From an uncultured Bacillota bacterium (lineage in GTDB: Bacteria; Bacillota_I; Bacilli_A; Erysipelotrichales; Erysipelotrichaceae), in the NCBI GenBank assembly GCA_900321955.1, contig ONXX01000056.1, positions 1 to 11,796 of the forward strand: 11,796 nucleotides of DNA, given 5' to 3'. Of the stretch, positions 1-7,132 are shown one piece after another; within the stretch, counting starts at the first letter, position 1; each line of letters starts with the position of its first letter. The notes under the pieces were generated by a model. That model was not told the origin of the DNA. It did not search any database and saw nothing but the letters and a program-made list of their open reading frames with translations. A program made the position numbers and the translations under genes.

Positions 1-1515
1 CTTTTTGTTGATGCGTCTGGCAATCGCATTGCACGAAGTACCAAGTTCGAAAGTCAGACCGTTTCTGGTTTCCACGACCTTGCGGATACCGATATCCTGT
101 ATCTTCTCGTAATTGATCTTCTCCGGATCGCGGATATAGACATTGAGTTTGAACAGGCCCGAACCGGCATTGATGATGTTTTCCGGACCGCCGGCGACAC
201 GGATGATGTCATCCACCAGGATCTCACCCTTGCCGGTCTTGACGAAGTCGAAAGCCAGGAAGCGGTAATAGAACATGGTGAGCACAAGCATGACGACAAA
301 AGCGCACAGGCCGACGATCAGAATGGTGCGGATCGACGGGATCAGGGAAGAGTTGCGGATGTTGATGATGAAATCCGCAAAGCTGCCCGGCATGGCGATG
401 ACCGTATTGCTGATGCGGCTGGAGAAGCCAAGGAAGGCTTCAAAGTTTACCAGAACACCGGAACAGATGGCAACGATGACAAGATAGAAGCACAATAAAG
501 CCGGTGAGGTCATCAGCATCAATAATTCTGTCGGCAAAGGATTGCCGGCAATCACCGACAGCAGGATCACAAACAGGAACTCGACGATCAGTACGTTGCG
601 GTCTGCCCGATCGCTCATTGAGAACAGAGTTCCCAGATAGTAAGCCGGGATGATAAACATGTTGATGATGTAGAACGGCGTGATGAAACGGCCGGCACCG
701 ACATAGGATGCGTTGGAGTCCTTGATGTAGGTCCAGATATTCACATCGCCCAAAACGCTCTGACCGGTCACCGTATTGGAGAAGGAACCGCCAACCGATG
801 TATACCAGAACGGATAACGGATGGTGTTGCCTAAACCGAGGATCGATAAGACCCTGTCCAAAGCGGAATACAAGCCGATCCGCATCGGGTCAAGCAGGTC
901 GGAGGCGATAAAAGTGATCCCTCTTTGCAAATACATATAAAAATAAGGAAACGTATAGGATACGACGATTCCCAAACCAAAGCAGAACAGGAAATTATAG
1001 ATCAGTCCGGACGTATCACGGGCAAAGATATTGGAAAGAGAATAGCTGCCTCTGTGACGCGAGAAGATGAAGGCCGCTCTGGTCGCAAAAGCCACCAGGA
1101 AAGAGCCGATCATGCCGGTCTCCAGAGGAAGACGGGTGCCGGAAGGCATGTTGAAGACGGAATTGATGCCAAAACCGGTAGAATATGCTGTCGCATTGAG
1201 CGTCTGCGGCGAAAACAGCATCGTTGTCACCACAAAGGTAAAATAACCGACCAGAGCCATGACGACCGGCGCTGCATTATTCGCCTTCTTGCAGACGATA
1301 TTCAGCATGAAGATCAGCGGAAGATTCATGATGGTGAATTCACCGATCTTCAAAAACAGTTCAGCAATAAACAGAATTATATTGGAACGGAAGGTATAGA
1401 AGACGTTGACACTTTCGTTCTGAATAAGAAAGCCGATCGCCACCAGAATGAAACCGAAATAAGCGACCCGGATCGGTGTCTTGCAGCTTTCATAGAGATT
1501 CATCATTTTTTTCAT
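1..1515 (-). CDS. PTS EIIC-EIIB permease, glucose/maltose family, degenerate IIB (C-terminus off window)
   Basis: The reading frame is open from an ATG at 1515 to the window edge, 505 codons with no stop, so the C-terminus is missing. It begins MKKMMNLYESCKTPIR. Residues ~1-410 are a hydrophobic EIIC domain of the glucose/maltose superfamily. It carries an FWYTSVGGSF segment near residue 235, and GNPLPTELLML near 323 aligns with the family GITEPIEF motif: the second Glu is kept, the first is replaced by Leu. Residues ~430-505 align without gaps to EIIB (GGPENIINAGSG...). The Cys that EIIB normally phosphorylates (CxTRLR motif) is Gly453 here, and the following T, R and R are F, K and N. EIIC translocates a sugar across the membrane and EIIB passes it phosphate. 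With this IIB unable to do so, the protein may use another IIB or act as a transporter or sensor. The substrate is not predictable. Upstream bases show no good Shine-Dalgarno. Confidence 0.85.
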   Translation of the reverse strand, partial: MKKMMNLYESCKTPIRVAYFGFILVAIGFLIQNESVNVFYTFRSNIILFIAELFLKIGEFTIMNLPLIFMLNIVCKKANNAAPVVMALVGYFTFVVTTMLFSPQTLNATAYSTGFGINSVFNMPSGTRLPLETGMIGSFLVAFATRAAFIFSRHRGSYSLSNIFARDTSGLIYNFLFCFGLGIVVSYTFPYFYMYLQRGITFIASDLLDPMRIGLYSALDRVLSILGLGNTIRYPFWYTSVGGSFSNTVTGQSVLGDVNIWTYIKDSNASYVGAGRFITPFYIINMFIIPAYYLGTLFSMSDRADRNVLIVEFLFVILLSVIAGNPLPTELLMLMTSPALLCFYLVIVAICSGVLVNFEAFLGFSSRISNTVIAMPGSFADFIINIRNSSLIPSIRTILIVGLCAFVVMLVLTMFYYRFLAFDFVKTGKGEILVDDIIRVAGGPENIINAGSGLFKLNVYIRDPEKINYEKIQDIGIRKVVETRNGLTFELGTSCNAIARRINKK

Positions 1516-1521
1516 ATACTC

Positions 1522-1527
1522 ATTCTA
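1522..1527 (-). promoter_or_regulatory. Candidate -10 box of the PTS gene, leaderless arrangement
   Basis: The minus strand reads TAGAAT, then six bases, then the ATG at 1515, so a start site seven bases after the -10 falls on the A of ATG. The -35 match (TTCAAT, 18 bp upstream) is poor and there is no extended TG. This is weaker than the other leaderless candidates in the window. Confidence 0.35.
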
Positions 1528-1541
1528 CTACAAAAAAGACA

Positions 1542-1561
1542 TATAATTGAATCAGAGGTGG
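1542..1561 (+). promoter_or_regulatory. -10 box and Shine-Dalgarno of the DJ-1 gene
   Basis: A perfect TATAAT lies at 1542-1547 with no convincing -35. AGAGGTGG at 1554-1561 is a good Shine-Dalgarno four bases before the ATG at 1566. If transcription starts about seven bases after the -10, the leader is only about 12 nt and starts essentially at the Shine-Dalgarno. The region also lies between two divergent genes only 50 bases apart. Confidence 0.5.
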
Positions 1562-1565
1562 AATT

Positions 1566-2093
1566 ATGAAAGCAATGATCATCGTCAGCAACGGCTTGGA
1601 AGAATGCGAAGCACTCGTCACTTACGACCTGCTCTATCGGGCCGGCATCGATGTAAAACTGGTCGGTTTAAACAAAACCGTCGTCTCTTCTCACAATGTC
1701 AGCTTTGAAGCACACGAAACGATCGATGACATCGATCCTTCGGCCTATGACTGTCTCATCCTGCCGGGTGGTATGCCGGGGACAAAGAACCTGGAAAACG
1801 ACCAACGGGTCCAGGATCTGATCGACTATTTCGTCAAGGAAGACCGCTATATCGCAGCGATTTGTGCTGCCCCTTCTCTGCTGATCCACAAGGGCCTTCT
1901 GGACAACCGGAAATTTGTCTGCTTCCCCGGTTTTGAATCCGGACTGACGCCGGAAAAAGAAAAAGCCGTCGTCGATGGAAAATTCATTACCGGCAAGGGT
2001 CTTGGTGCTGCCTTCGAGTTTTCCTATCGGATCATCGAAGCTCTTCTTTCAAAAGAAAAGGCAAAAGAAGTCCTGGACAAGATCCAGTATTGA
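1566..2093 (+). CDS. DJ-1/PfpI (YajL/ThiJ) family protein
   Basis: This 175-residue protein has the normal length of the DJ-1 family and is a complete single Rossmann-like domain. The family active site is visible. Cys100 sits in AAICAAPSLL, the nucleophile elbow, and Glu15 in the N-terminal GLEECE aligns with DJ-1 Glu18, which lowers the Cys pKa. PGGMPGTKNL (68-77) and FPGFESGL (120-127) are typical of bacterial members. DJ-1 relatives are reported to deal with methylglyoxal or protein glycation, or to act as redox-sensing chaperones or proteases; which applies cannot be read from sequence. The protein is cytoplasmic, with no signal peptide or membrane segment. The start is fixed by a strong Shine-Dalgarno four bases upstream. 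A terminator follows directly, so it appears monocistronic. Confidence 0.92.
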   Translation: MKAMIIVSNGLEECEALVTYDLLYRAGIDVKLVGLNKTVVSSHNVSFEAHETIDDIDPSAYDCLILPGGMPGTKNLENDQRVQDLIDYFVKEDRYIAAICAAPSLLIHKGLLDNRKFVCFPGFESGLTPEKEKAVVDGKFITGKGLGAAFEFSYRIIEALLSKEKAKEVLDKIQY

Positions 2094-2115
2094 ATAAGAC
2101 GGAAACAAATTCTGC

Positions 2116-2147
2116 AAAGCATCGCTTCAAGCGGTGCTTTTTCTTTC
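2116..2147 (+). terminator. Rho-independent terminator after the DJ-1 gene
   Basis: Arms AAAGCATCGC (2116-2125) and GCGGTGCTTT (2131-2140) pair over 10 bp with one G-T, around the loop TTCAA. The T-run TTTTTCTTTC follows. It lies 23 bases after the stop codon and separates this gene from the downstream lyase. Confidence 0.88.
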
Positions 2148-2170
2148 ATATCAATGCTGTTCTTGTGTTT

Positions 2171-2190
2171 TATAATGTAGGAAAAGGTGA
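2171..2190 (+). promoter_or_regulatory. -10 box and Shine-Dalgarno of the patB-like gene
   Basis: A perfect TATAAT lies at 2171-2176. No -35 hexamer fits at 16-18 bp spacing. AAAAGGTGA (2182-2190) is the Shine-Dalgarno, six bases before the ATG at 2197. The implied leader is only about 14 nt. Confidence 0.5.
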
Positions 2191-2196
2191 AGACAT

Positions 2197-3360
2197 ATGA
2201 ATAATAAAGAGTTTACAGAAAAGTATTATATTGACCGAACGAAAAATCTTTCCGTCAAATGGCAGCGGGGCAAGAAGATGAACTGTCTGCCGATGTGGAT
2301 CGCCGACATGGATTTCAAGATGGACCAGCGTCTCATCGATGCCCTGAATGACTTTATCGCCAAGGGCGATTTCGGCTACATGAATCTGCCGCAGGATTAC
2401 TATGACGTCTTTACAGGCTGGCATCAGAAAAGACACAATGTCCAATACAAACAGGAATGGATCCGCTTCTCAAGAGGAGCGATCGACGCCATCCATCAGG
2501 TGGTCAATGCCCTGAGCGATGAAAAAGACGGCATCTTAATCACCACGCCGCTCTACCCGCCGTTTGCCTCCACCATCAAAAACAGCGGCCGCAGACTCTA
2601 TGAATCCAAGATGATCGACAATGACGGCTTCTTCACATTCGACTATAAGGACATTGAAAAGAAATTCAAAACCGGCAGGATCAAAATGTTCATGCTGTGC
2701 TCTCCGCACAATCCTCTCGGCCGGGTCTTCAAGAAAGGCGAACTGGAAGAGCTGTTTGAATTGTGCAGAAAGTACAATGTGCTGATCTGCGCCGATGAAG
2801 TTCATTGCGACCTCATCATGCCGGATCAGGAATTCCTCCCAGCCTATTCTTTCAGCAAGTACCGCAACCGCATGGTCACCATTACGGCAGCAGCCAAGAC
2901 CTTCTCGCTGGCTCTGTTCTCGCATTGCCACATCATCATAGCTGATCCGAAACTGCGTAAGAGATTTATCGCTTACCAGCAGAAGACCCACAAGGGATCA
3001 GTCAACGTCTTCAATGCCCTTCCTACCTACTACAGCTATCAGTTTGGCGAAGAATGGCTTGATGCCTTCAATAACGTCGTCTTTGAAAACTACAGCTACA
3101 TCCGCAAGGAACTGGGAAAGGATCTTGAGATCTGTACATTGGAAGGATCCTACCTGCTCTTCATCAATCTGGAAGGCTATTGCCAAGGCAAGACTGCTTT
3201 CGATACGCTGGTCAAAGACTGTTCCATTGTAGCCAATGCCGGCGAGACCTTTGCCAAGGGCTATGAAAGCTGGGCAAGACTCAATCTGGCAACCTCACTC
3301 AAAAACATCCGCAAAGCGGTGCGAAACATCAAGAAACTGATCAAAGAAAAACAGCAGTGA
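2197..3360 (+). CDS. patB: PatB/MalY-type PLP-dependent C-S lyase (cystathionine beta-lyase family)
   Basis: The 387-residue length is normal for this fold-type I aminotransferase subfamily. The N-terminus carries the family hallmark LPMWIADMDF (31-40). PLP-site residues are visible: HNPLGRV (171-177), ADEVHCDL (199-206) with Asp200 for the pyridine nitrogen, Lys234 in AAAKTFSLAL as the Schiff-base lysine, and Arg361 in WARLNLATS as the carboxylate-binding Arg. Family members cleave C-S bonds of cystathionine or cysteine to pyruvate, ammonia and a thiol or H2S; some also act as aminotransferases or regulators (MalY). The protein is cytoplasmic. The gene has its own -10 and Shine-Dalgarno and is convergent with the next gene, with one base between the stops. 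An amino-acid ABC importer lies nearby, which fits sulfur amino-acid use, but that link is inference. The symbol reflects the family, not proven orthology. Confidence 0.9.
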   Translation: MNNKEFTEKYYIDRTKNLSVKWQRGKKMNCLPMWIADMDFKMDQRLIDALNDFIAKGDFGYMNLPQDYYDVFTGWHQKRHNVQYKQEWIRFSRGAIDAIHQVVNALSDEKDGILITTPLYPPFASTIKNSGRRLYESKMIDNDGFFTFDYKDIEKKFKTGRIKMFMLCSPHNPLGRVFKKGELEELFELCRKYNVLICADEVHCDLIMPDQEFLPAYSFSKYRNRMVTITAAAKTFSLALFSHCHIIIADPKLRKRFIAYQQKTHKGSVNVFNALPTYYSYQFGEEWLDAFNNVVFENYSYIRKELGKDLEICTLEGSYLLFINLEGYCQGKTAFDTLVKDCSIVANAGETFAKGYESWARLNLATSLKNIRKAVRNIKKLIKEKQQ

Positions 3361-3361
3361 T

Positions 3362-4393
3362 TCACATCTTCAGAAACACCGCTGCATTTTCCGCCAATAC
3401 CGATACATTATAATAGAAGGCCGTATGATCGATCAGCCGAAACAAGGCGCAAACCGCATCGATCAGGTCTTCTTTTTTTCTGTGCTCCAGGCAATATACG
3501 ATACATACCAGACGCAGCAGGCCGTAACAGATGCACAGCCCTCTGTAGGCGGCTGTCTTATCCGTCCGCTTGTCCACAAAGGGGAAACACTCATACATCA
3601 TCGAATTGTTGATCATTCTGCCGAAAAAACCCCGATGATCCGAAAAGCGTTCTTCAAACTCCTTCGCATCCTTATAATAAAGATCCGGATTTTGGCCATA
3701 GCGCTTCTCACTTTCCTCACAGACCTCATTTAAAATGACGTTGTCACCGGAAAGCCGCTTCAATAAAGCGATCGCATCGGATAACACTTCCCTGTTGCAA
3801 TCATAGTCTTTGACAAATTCTTCTGCGTTGATCATCTGACATACCTTGGCGATTTTAGCAGGCAGATCCATGTTTTCTTCCTTCATCACATCCTGTATGG
3901 CAAGGATCTGAGTGATGTCGTCATCCTCAACCGTATAGAACAGTTCCGGTTTCGCATCCAATTCCCCTTCAAGAATATTCAATGACTTGTTTTCATAAAG
4001 GATCTCTGCCACTTTCTCGCAGGAACCCGAACAGGAGGCAAACAGTGTATCGTTGATCTGTTTCAAACTGCGGGGATAAAGGCGGCAGATCTTGGGCAGA
4101 TATCCTTCCCCTTTTTCCCTGTGCAGGGCGCAAAGCCCCTTATCCTGTATCGGGCAATTGCCCAGCCAGTTAAAGGAGACATAGCGATAAATGTCATCGC
4201 TGACAAAGTCCGGCATGACAAAGGCACCCTGCACTCTGCGGTTGAGTTCTTCAGAACATTCCATGGTGATCAAGGCGTTGTATTCTTTCTTGCTTACCGG
4301 GATGCGCCAGCTGCTGCAGCAGGTATTGCGGCATTGATCTGCCTTGCAAGAAAAGGCTGAATAATACTCTGGAAAAAGCCACTGTTTTTTCAT
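3362..4393 (-). CDS. FliB-like Cys-rich protein (flagellin lysine-N-methylase family)
   Basis: The protein has 343 residues from the ATG at 4393. The N-terminal half matches the FliB family: FPEYY near residue 7, Cys16, Cys21, Cys25, Cys26 and Trp29 in CKADQCRNTCCSSW, then Cys80, LCALHREKGEGYLP (87-100), KICRLYPR (101-108), Cys121 and Cys125. This many ordered Cys residues suggests a metal or Fe-S site. The C-terminal ~200 residues are helical and less conserved. FliB in Salmonella methylates flagellin lysines, but many Bacillota without flagella carry this family and its target there is unknown; no flagellar gene is seen here. An in-frame upstream ATG at 4450 would read through the neighbouring terminator and the gene's own promoter, so 4393 is preferred. 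The mRNA looks leaderless, with no Shine-Dalgarno. The gene ends one base from the convergent patB stop. Confidence 0.8.
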   Translation of the reverse strand: MKKQWLFPEYYSAFSCKADQCRNTCCSSWRIPVSKKEYNALITMECSEELNRRVQGAFVMPDFVSDDIYRYVSFNWLGNCPIQDKGLCALHREKGEGYLPKICRLYPRSLKQINDTLFASCSGSCEKVAEILYENKSLNILEGELDAKPELFYTVEDDDITQILAIQDVMKEENMDLPAKIAKVCQMINAEEFVKDYDCNREVLSDAIALLKRLSGDNVILNEVCEESEKRYGQNPDLYYKDAKEFEERFSDHRGFFGRMINNSMMYECFPFVDKRTDKTAAYRGLCICYGLLRLVCIVYCLEHRKKEDLIDAVCALFRLIDHTAFYYNVSVLAENAAVFLKM

Positions 4394-4402
4394 TTTAAGA
4401 AA

Positions 4403-4431
4403 ATTATATTCACAAGGCCATTGCGTTTCAA
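4403..4431 (-). promoter_or_regulatory. Strong sigma-A promoter of the fliB-like gene, leaderless
   Basis: The minus strand has TTGAAA (4426-4431), 17 bp, then a perfect TATAAT (4403-4408). The ATG at 4393 begins ten bases after the -10, so the leader is about 0-3 nt. This is the best promoter in the window, and it decides the start codon. Its -35 box touches the U-tract of the preceding terminator. Confidence 0.8.
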
Positions 4432-4460
4432 GAAAAAAGGACTGACACAAAGCAGTCCTT
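4432..4460 (-). terminator. Rho-independent terminator of the ABC importer operon
   Basis: On the minus strand AAGGACTG (4460-4453) pairs perfectly with CAGTCCTT (4444-4437) around an 8-base loop. A T-run through 4433 follows (TTTTTTCTT, counting the last stem bases). It lies 38 bases after the ATPase stop codon. Confidence 0.9.
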
Positions 4461-4498
4461 AATATTTTGTTAGCTTAGTATGTTTTAAGAGAAGGATC

Positions 4499-5242
4499 CT
4501 ATTCGTCTTCTCTTAAGATTCTTCTTAAGAAACGTCTGGTCGCTTCCTCTTTCGGATTGGTCAGGATCTCGGACGCCTTGCCTTCTTCGACAACGACGCC
4601 GTTTTCCATGAAGATGACCCGATTGGCGACATTCTTGGCAAATTCCATTTCGTGGGTGACGATGACCATCGTCGTACCTTCTTTTGCCAGCTTCACCATG
4701 ACATCGAGGACTTCGCCGGTCAGTTCCGGGTCAAGGGCCGATGTCGGTTCGTCAAAGAGGATGACCTCCGGATTGGCTGCCAGTGCTCTGGCGATGGCCA
4801 CACGCTGCTGCTGACCGCCGGAGAGCTGATCAGGATAGTAGTTGGCCCGATCGGACATGCCGACTTTTTCCAGCATTTCTCTTGAGATCTGTTCCGCTTT
4901 ATCCGCCGGGATCTTTCTGGCGATTGTCAGACCTTCCATGACATTCTGCAGGGCCGTCATGTTCCGGAAGAGATTGAAGCTCTGGAAGACAAAGCCCATC
5001 TTCATGCGGATCTCTTTGATCTCCTTCTTGCTGATCTTGCGGATATCCTTGGAAAGATCATCAAAGGTAAAGATGCCGTCGTCCGCCTGCTCTAAGAAAG
5101 CCATGCAGCGAAGCAGCGTCGTCTTGCCGGAACCGGAAGAGCCGATGATGGCGATGACTTCACCTTCGTTTACTTCAAAGTCGATACCTTTCAATACCTG
5201 GTTGGAACCGAATGATTTATGCAGATTCTTTACACCTAACAT
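4499..5242 (-). CDS. Polar amino-acid ABC importer, ATP-binding subunit
   Basis: This is a complete 247-residue ABC ATPase of the GlnQ/HisP/TcyC type. Motifs appear in order: Walker [10 protein letters not shown] (34-42), Q-loop Gln87, signature LSGGQQQR (140-147), Walker B ILFDE (161-165), D-loop SALD (168-171) and switch His197 in VTHEM. It drives uptake by the permease encoded upstream. The ATG follows the permease stop directly (TAAATG), and the Shine-Dalgarno GGGGGA at 5251-5256 lies inside the permease's last codons, eight bases from the start. It is the last gene of the operon, followed by a strong terminator. The substrate is probably a polar amino acid. L-cystine is plausible from the binding protein, but glutamine, arginine or others cannot be excluded. 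Confidence 0.93.
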   Translation of the reverse strand: MLGVKNLHKSFGSNQVLKGIDFEVNEGEVIAIIGSSGSGKTTLLRCMAFLEQADDGIFTFDDLSKDIRKISKKEIKEIRMKMGFVFQSFNLFRNMTALQNVMEGLTIARKIPADKAEQISREMLEKVGMSDRANYYPDQLSGGQQQRVAIARALAANPEVILFDEPTSALDPELTGEVLDVMVKLAKEGTTMVIVTHEMEFAKNVANRVIFMENGVVVEEGKASEILTNPKEEATRRFLRRILREDE

Positions 5243-6016
5243 TTATTTCTTCCCCCAATTCCACCATCTCTTATTTGCCGCGCTGACCGCCTCATTCATC
5301 TGTGAAGAAGCCTTCTCATCGACCGGCTGTTTCCATTCCATGCTCTTTTCGAAGCTGGACTGGACTTTCGTCAGGATCGTACAGATCATCAGATAGATAA
5401 AGCCGGCTTCCATATACATCCAGAACGGTTCATAGTAGACCGCGGCAATACGCTTGGCAACCGACATCATCTCAATGACGGTGATCGAAGAAGCCAGTGA
5501 AGTATCCTTGGTCAGACCGATCAAAGATGAAAACAAAGGCGGGAAAGCGATCCTGGCTGCCTGCGGCAGAACGATCCTGGCCATGATCTGGAAGTAGTTG
5601 AGACCGATCATGTAGCCTGCTTCGGTCTGTCCGACCGGAACGGCCTGAATAGCCGAACGGATGATCTCTGAATTATAGGCTGCCAGATTCAGGGAAAAGG
5701 CAATGATCGCAGCCACATAACCGTTGAAGTAAATACCGAAGGACGGCAAACCATAGAAAATGATGAACAGCTGCAGCATCAGCGGCGTTCCTCTGAAAAT
5801 CCAGACATAGAAGCGGGCCAGCTGTTTCAGTCCTTTTATATTGGCAACCTGAACCAAGGCAATGATCAATGCCAGGATCAGACCGAAGAGGAATGAAAAC
5901 AGGGTCAGCGTGATCGTGATTTTCAGACACGGCACCAGAAGGCGCGGGAAAGATTCAATCAGGATCCTGACGATCCGCATGAAACGATCCCCAAACACAA
6001 AGATATGATTGTCCAT
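5243..6016 (-). CDS. Polar amino-acid ABC importer, permease subunit (HisMQ type)
   Basis: This 257-residue membrane protein has about five hydrophobic segments, the first at ~30-55. FRGTPLMLQL (74-83) and the EAA loop beginning near residue 132 (EAGYMIGLNYFQ, ending VLPQAARIAFPP) are hallmarks of the HisM/GlnP permease family; the EAA loop docks the ATPase. A polar C-terminal tail from ~226 (VDEKASSQMNE...) is longer than in many relatives. The start at 6016 is supported by AAGGAG seven bases upstream. A later in-frame ATG (residue 13) has no such site. Only one permease gene is present, so it probably works as a homodimer. An inverted repeat separates it from the binding-protein gene upstream. 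Confidence 0.92.
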   Translation of the reverse strand: MDNHIFVFGDRFMRIVRILIESFPRLLVPCLKITITLTLFSFLFGLILALIIALVQVANIKGLKQLARFYVWIFRGTPLMLQLFIIFYGLPSFGIYFNGYVAAIIAFSLNLAAYNSEIIRSAIQAVPVGQTEAGYMIGLNYFQIMARIVLPQAARIAFPPLFSSLIGLTKDTSLASSITVIEMMSVAKRIAAVYYEPFWMYMEAGFIYLMICTILTKVQSSFEKSMEWKQPVDEKASSQMNEAVSAANKRWWNWGKK

Positions 6017-6030
6017 ATTGACTCCTTAAA

Positions 6031-6062
6031 GAAAATCAGCGATAAATGACTCTATCGCTGAT
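6031..6062 (-). terminator. Intercistronic hairpin, weak terminator or mRNA stabiliser
   Basis: ATCAGCGATA (6035-6044) and TATCGCTGAT (6053-6062) form a perfect 10-bp stem with an 8-base loop. On the minus strand only TTTC TTT follows, a weak U-tract that runs into the permease Shine-Dalgarno. Its position between binding-protein and permease genes is typical of hairpins that raise the binding-protein mRNA relative to downstream genes. Confidence 0.7.
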
Positions 6063-6086
6063 ATTATAACAGTTTTGTCAGACCGA

Positions 6087-6929
6087 CTAATTTCCTAACG
6101 GATTGTTGGTCAGATCATCGTAGAACCACTTCTCTGATAATTCTTTCAGTTTGCCGCTTTCTCTGAGCTGAGCCAAAGCAGCGTTGTACTGTTCGAGCAG
6201 TCTTGTTTCACCCTTGCGGACAGGAATGGAGACTTCGTTGACATCTGTCTCAATGACGAAGGCAACTTCCAGTTCTGCTTCCGGATGGTTCTTCAGGTAT
6301 TCGCTCATGACGATGTTGTTGAACATACAGAAATCAGCGGATCCGTTGATGACGGCCGATGCACACTGGTCGGTGTTGTCAATCGGAACGATGGTAGCGC
6401 CCAGGTCTTCCAGTTTGCTTGCCCAGCTGTTGGTCGTGTTGGTCGCAACCTTCTTGCCCTTGATATCATCCAATGTATGCATATTGACTTCGTTGCCCTT
6501 CTTTACGACGACCTGTCTGCCGGTATAAAGATACGGATCGGAGAAGTCATATTTTTCTCTTCTTTCATCTGTTGCAGTGACATCGGCGATAACGGTATCC
6601 CATCTGCCGGCATCAATACCGACTAAGAGGGCATCCCATTCAGCCATAACAAATTCAGCTTCAACACCGAGGTATTCGGCAACTGCCTTGGCAACATCGA
6701 CATCATAGCCCATATATTCGCCGCTTGCTTCATCGACATAGTTGAACGGAGGATACGTTCCTTCGATACCGACGACGAGTTTGCCGGCTTTCTGGATCGC
6801 TGCAAGCTGATCATCGATCTCGGCTTCGCCGCTTTCCGGTGCCGGAGCAGGTTCTTCCTTCTTGGCACATCCTGTAAACAGGCCGGCAATAAGGATCAGA
6901 ACGAGAAACAGTGTAATCTTCTTTTTCAT
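6087..6929 (-). CDS. Amino-acid ABC importer, substrate-binding lipoprotein (possibly cystine)
   Basis: The protein has 280 residues from the ATG at 6929. A lipoprotein signal is clear: MKKK, a hydrophobic core, then LFTGC with Cys21 as the acylated residue, followed by a polar Glu/Pro/Ala linker (24-37). The rest is a bacterial extracellular solute-binding family 3 domain. GTYPPFNYVD (57-66), YDVDVAKAVA (75-84), EWDALLVGIDAGRWD (97-111) and TATDERREKYDFS (118-130) are family features; Arg123 should hold the ligand carboxylate. The pattern around residues 97-130 resembles cystine-binding TcyA-like proteins, a moderate inference. A longer start at 6971 adds 14 residues before the signal peptide. 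The Shine-Dalgarno AAAGGAAGG just before 6929 decides the start. It is the first gene of the importer operon. Confidence 0.9.
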   Translation of the reverse strand: MKKKITLFLVLILIAGLFTGCAKKEEPAPAPESGEAEIDDQLAAIQKAGKLVVGIEGTYPPFNYVDEASGEYMGYDVDVAKAVAEYLGVEAEFVMAEWDALLVGIDAGRWDTVIADVTATDERREKYDFSDPYLYTGRQVVVKKGNEVNMHTLDDIKGKKVATNTTNSWASKLEDLGATIVPIDNTDQCASAVINGSADFCMFNNIVMSEYLKNHPEAELEVAFVIETDVNEVSIPVRKGETRLLEQYNAALAQLRESGKLKELSEKWFYDDLTNNPLGN

Positions 6930-6990
6930 TTTTAACCTTCCTTTCAAAACAGGTTTATATAGTATTGACATACGAACTATACACCTATAT

Positions 6991-7018
6991 TTTATAATTT
7001 TCTGCCTTCATTGAACAA
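6991..7018 (-). promoter_or_regulatory. Candidate promoter of the ABC importer operon
   Basis: The minus strand offers TTGTTC (7013-7018), 16 bp, then TATAAA (6991-6996); TAAAAT at 18 bp is an alternative -10. The -35 is mediocre. The implied leader is about 55 nt, much longer than elsewhere in this window. The -35 lies inside the dyad at 7007-7022. Confidence 0.4.
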
Positions 7019-7034
7019 TGAAAGCTTACTTTCA
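7007..7034 (-). repeat. Two overlapping dyads upstream of the ABC importer, candidate operator
   Basis: TTCATTG-AA-CAATGAA (7007-7022) is a perfect 7-bp inverted repeat. TGAAAG-CTTA-CTTTCA (7019-7034) is a perfect 6-bp one sharing four bases with it. The first covers the candidate -35 of the importer operon, where a repressor could act. I do not recognise the regulator. Confidence 0.45.
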
Positions 7035-7096
7035 CCTCTTTAATCATATAGAATCATGTCCTTCATGCAAAGCAGAATGCACTGATATAGCCGTTC

Positions 7097-7125
7097 TTGT
7101 CAAATTGCCGATTTTTCCCTACAAT
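7097..7125 (+). promoter_or_regulatory. Sigma-A promoter of the HAD pseudogene, leaderless
   Basis: TTGTCA (7097-7102), 17 bp, TACAAT (7120-7125): 5 of 6 matches in each box at ideal spacing. The ATG at 7133 is the eighth base after the -10 and there is no Shine-Dalgarno, so transcription should start at or within a base or two of the start codon. Confidence 0.75.
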
Positions 7126-7132
7126 TTTTCTT

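Noticed and set aside
925..1569. Long open frame (214 codons) on the + strand opposite the PTS gene.
   Set aside because: It is antisense to a clear EIIC-EIIB coding frame, has a low-complexity Arg/His/Asp-rich composition and resembles no family. It is a shadow of codon bias.
3353..3390. Possible terminator for the patB-like gene (GCAGTG...CGCTGC).
   Set aside because: The stem is only 6 bp with a loop of about 20 bases and no real T-run follows.
4394..4450. N-terminal extension of the fliB-like protein from an ATG at 4450.
   Set aside because: It would start inside the importer terminator and cross the gene's own -35 and -10 boxes. The added residues do not resemble the FliB N-terminus.
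6965..6998. A perfect TTGACA on the + strand at 6965-6970 with TATAAT at 6993-6998.
   Set aside because: The spacing is 22 bp, too long for a sigma-A promoter; TATATT at 15 bp is too short. The HAD gene has a better promoter at 7097-7125.
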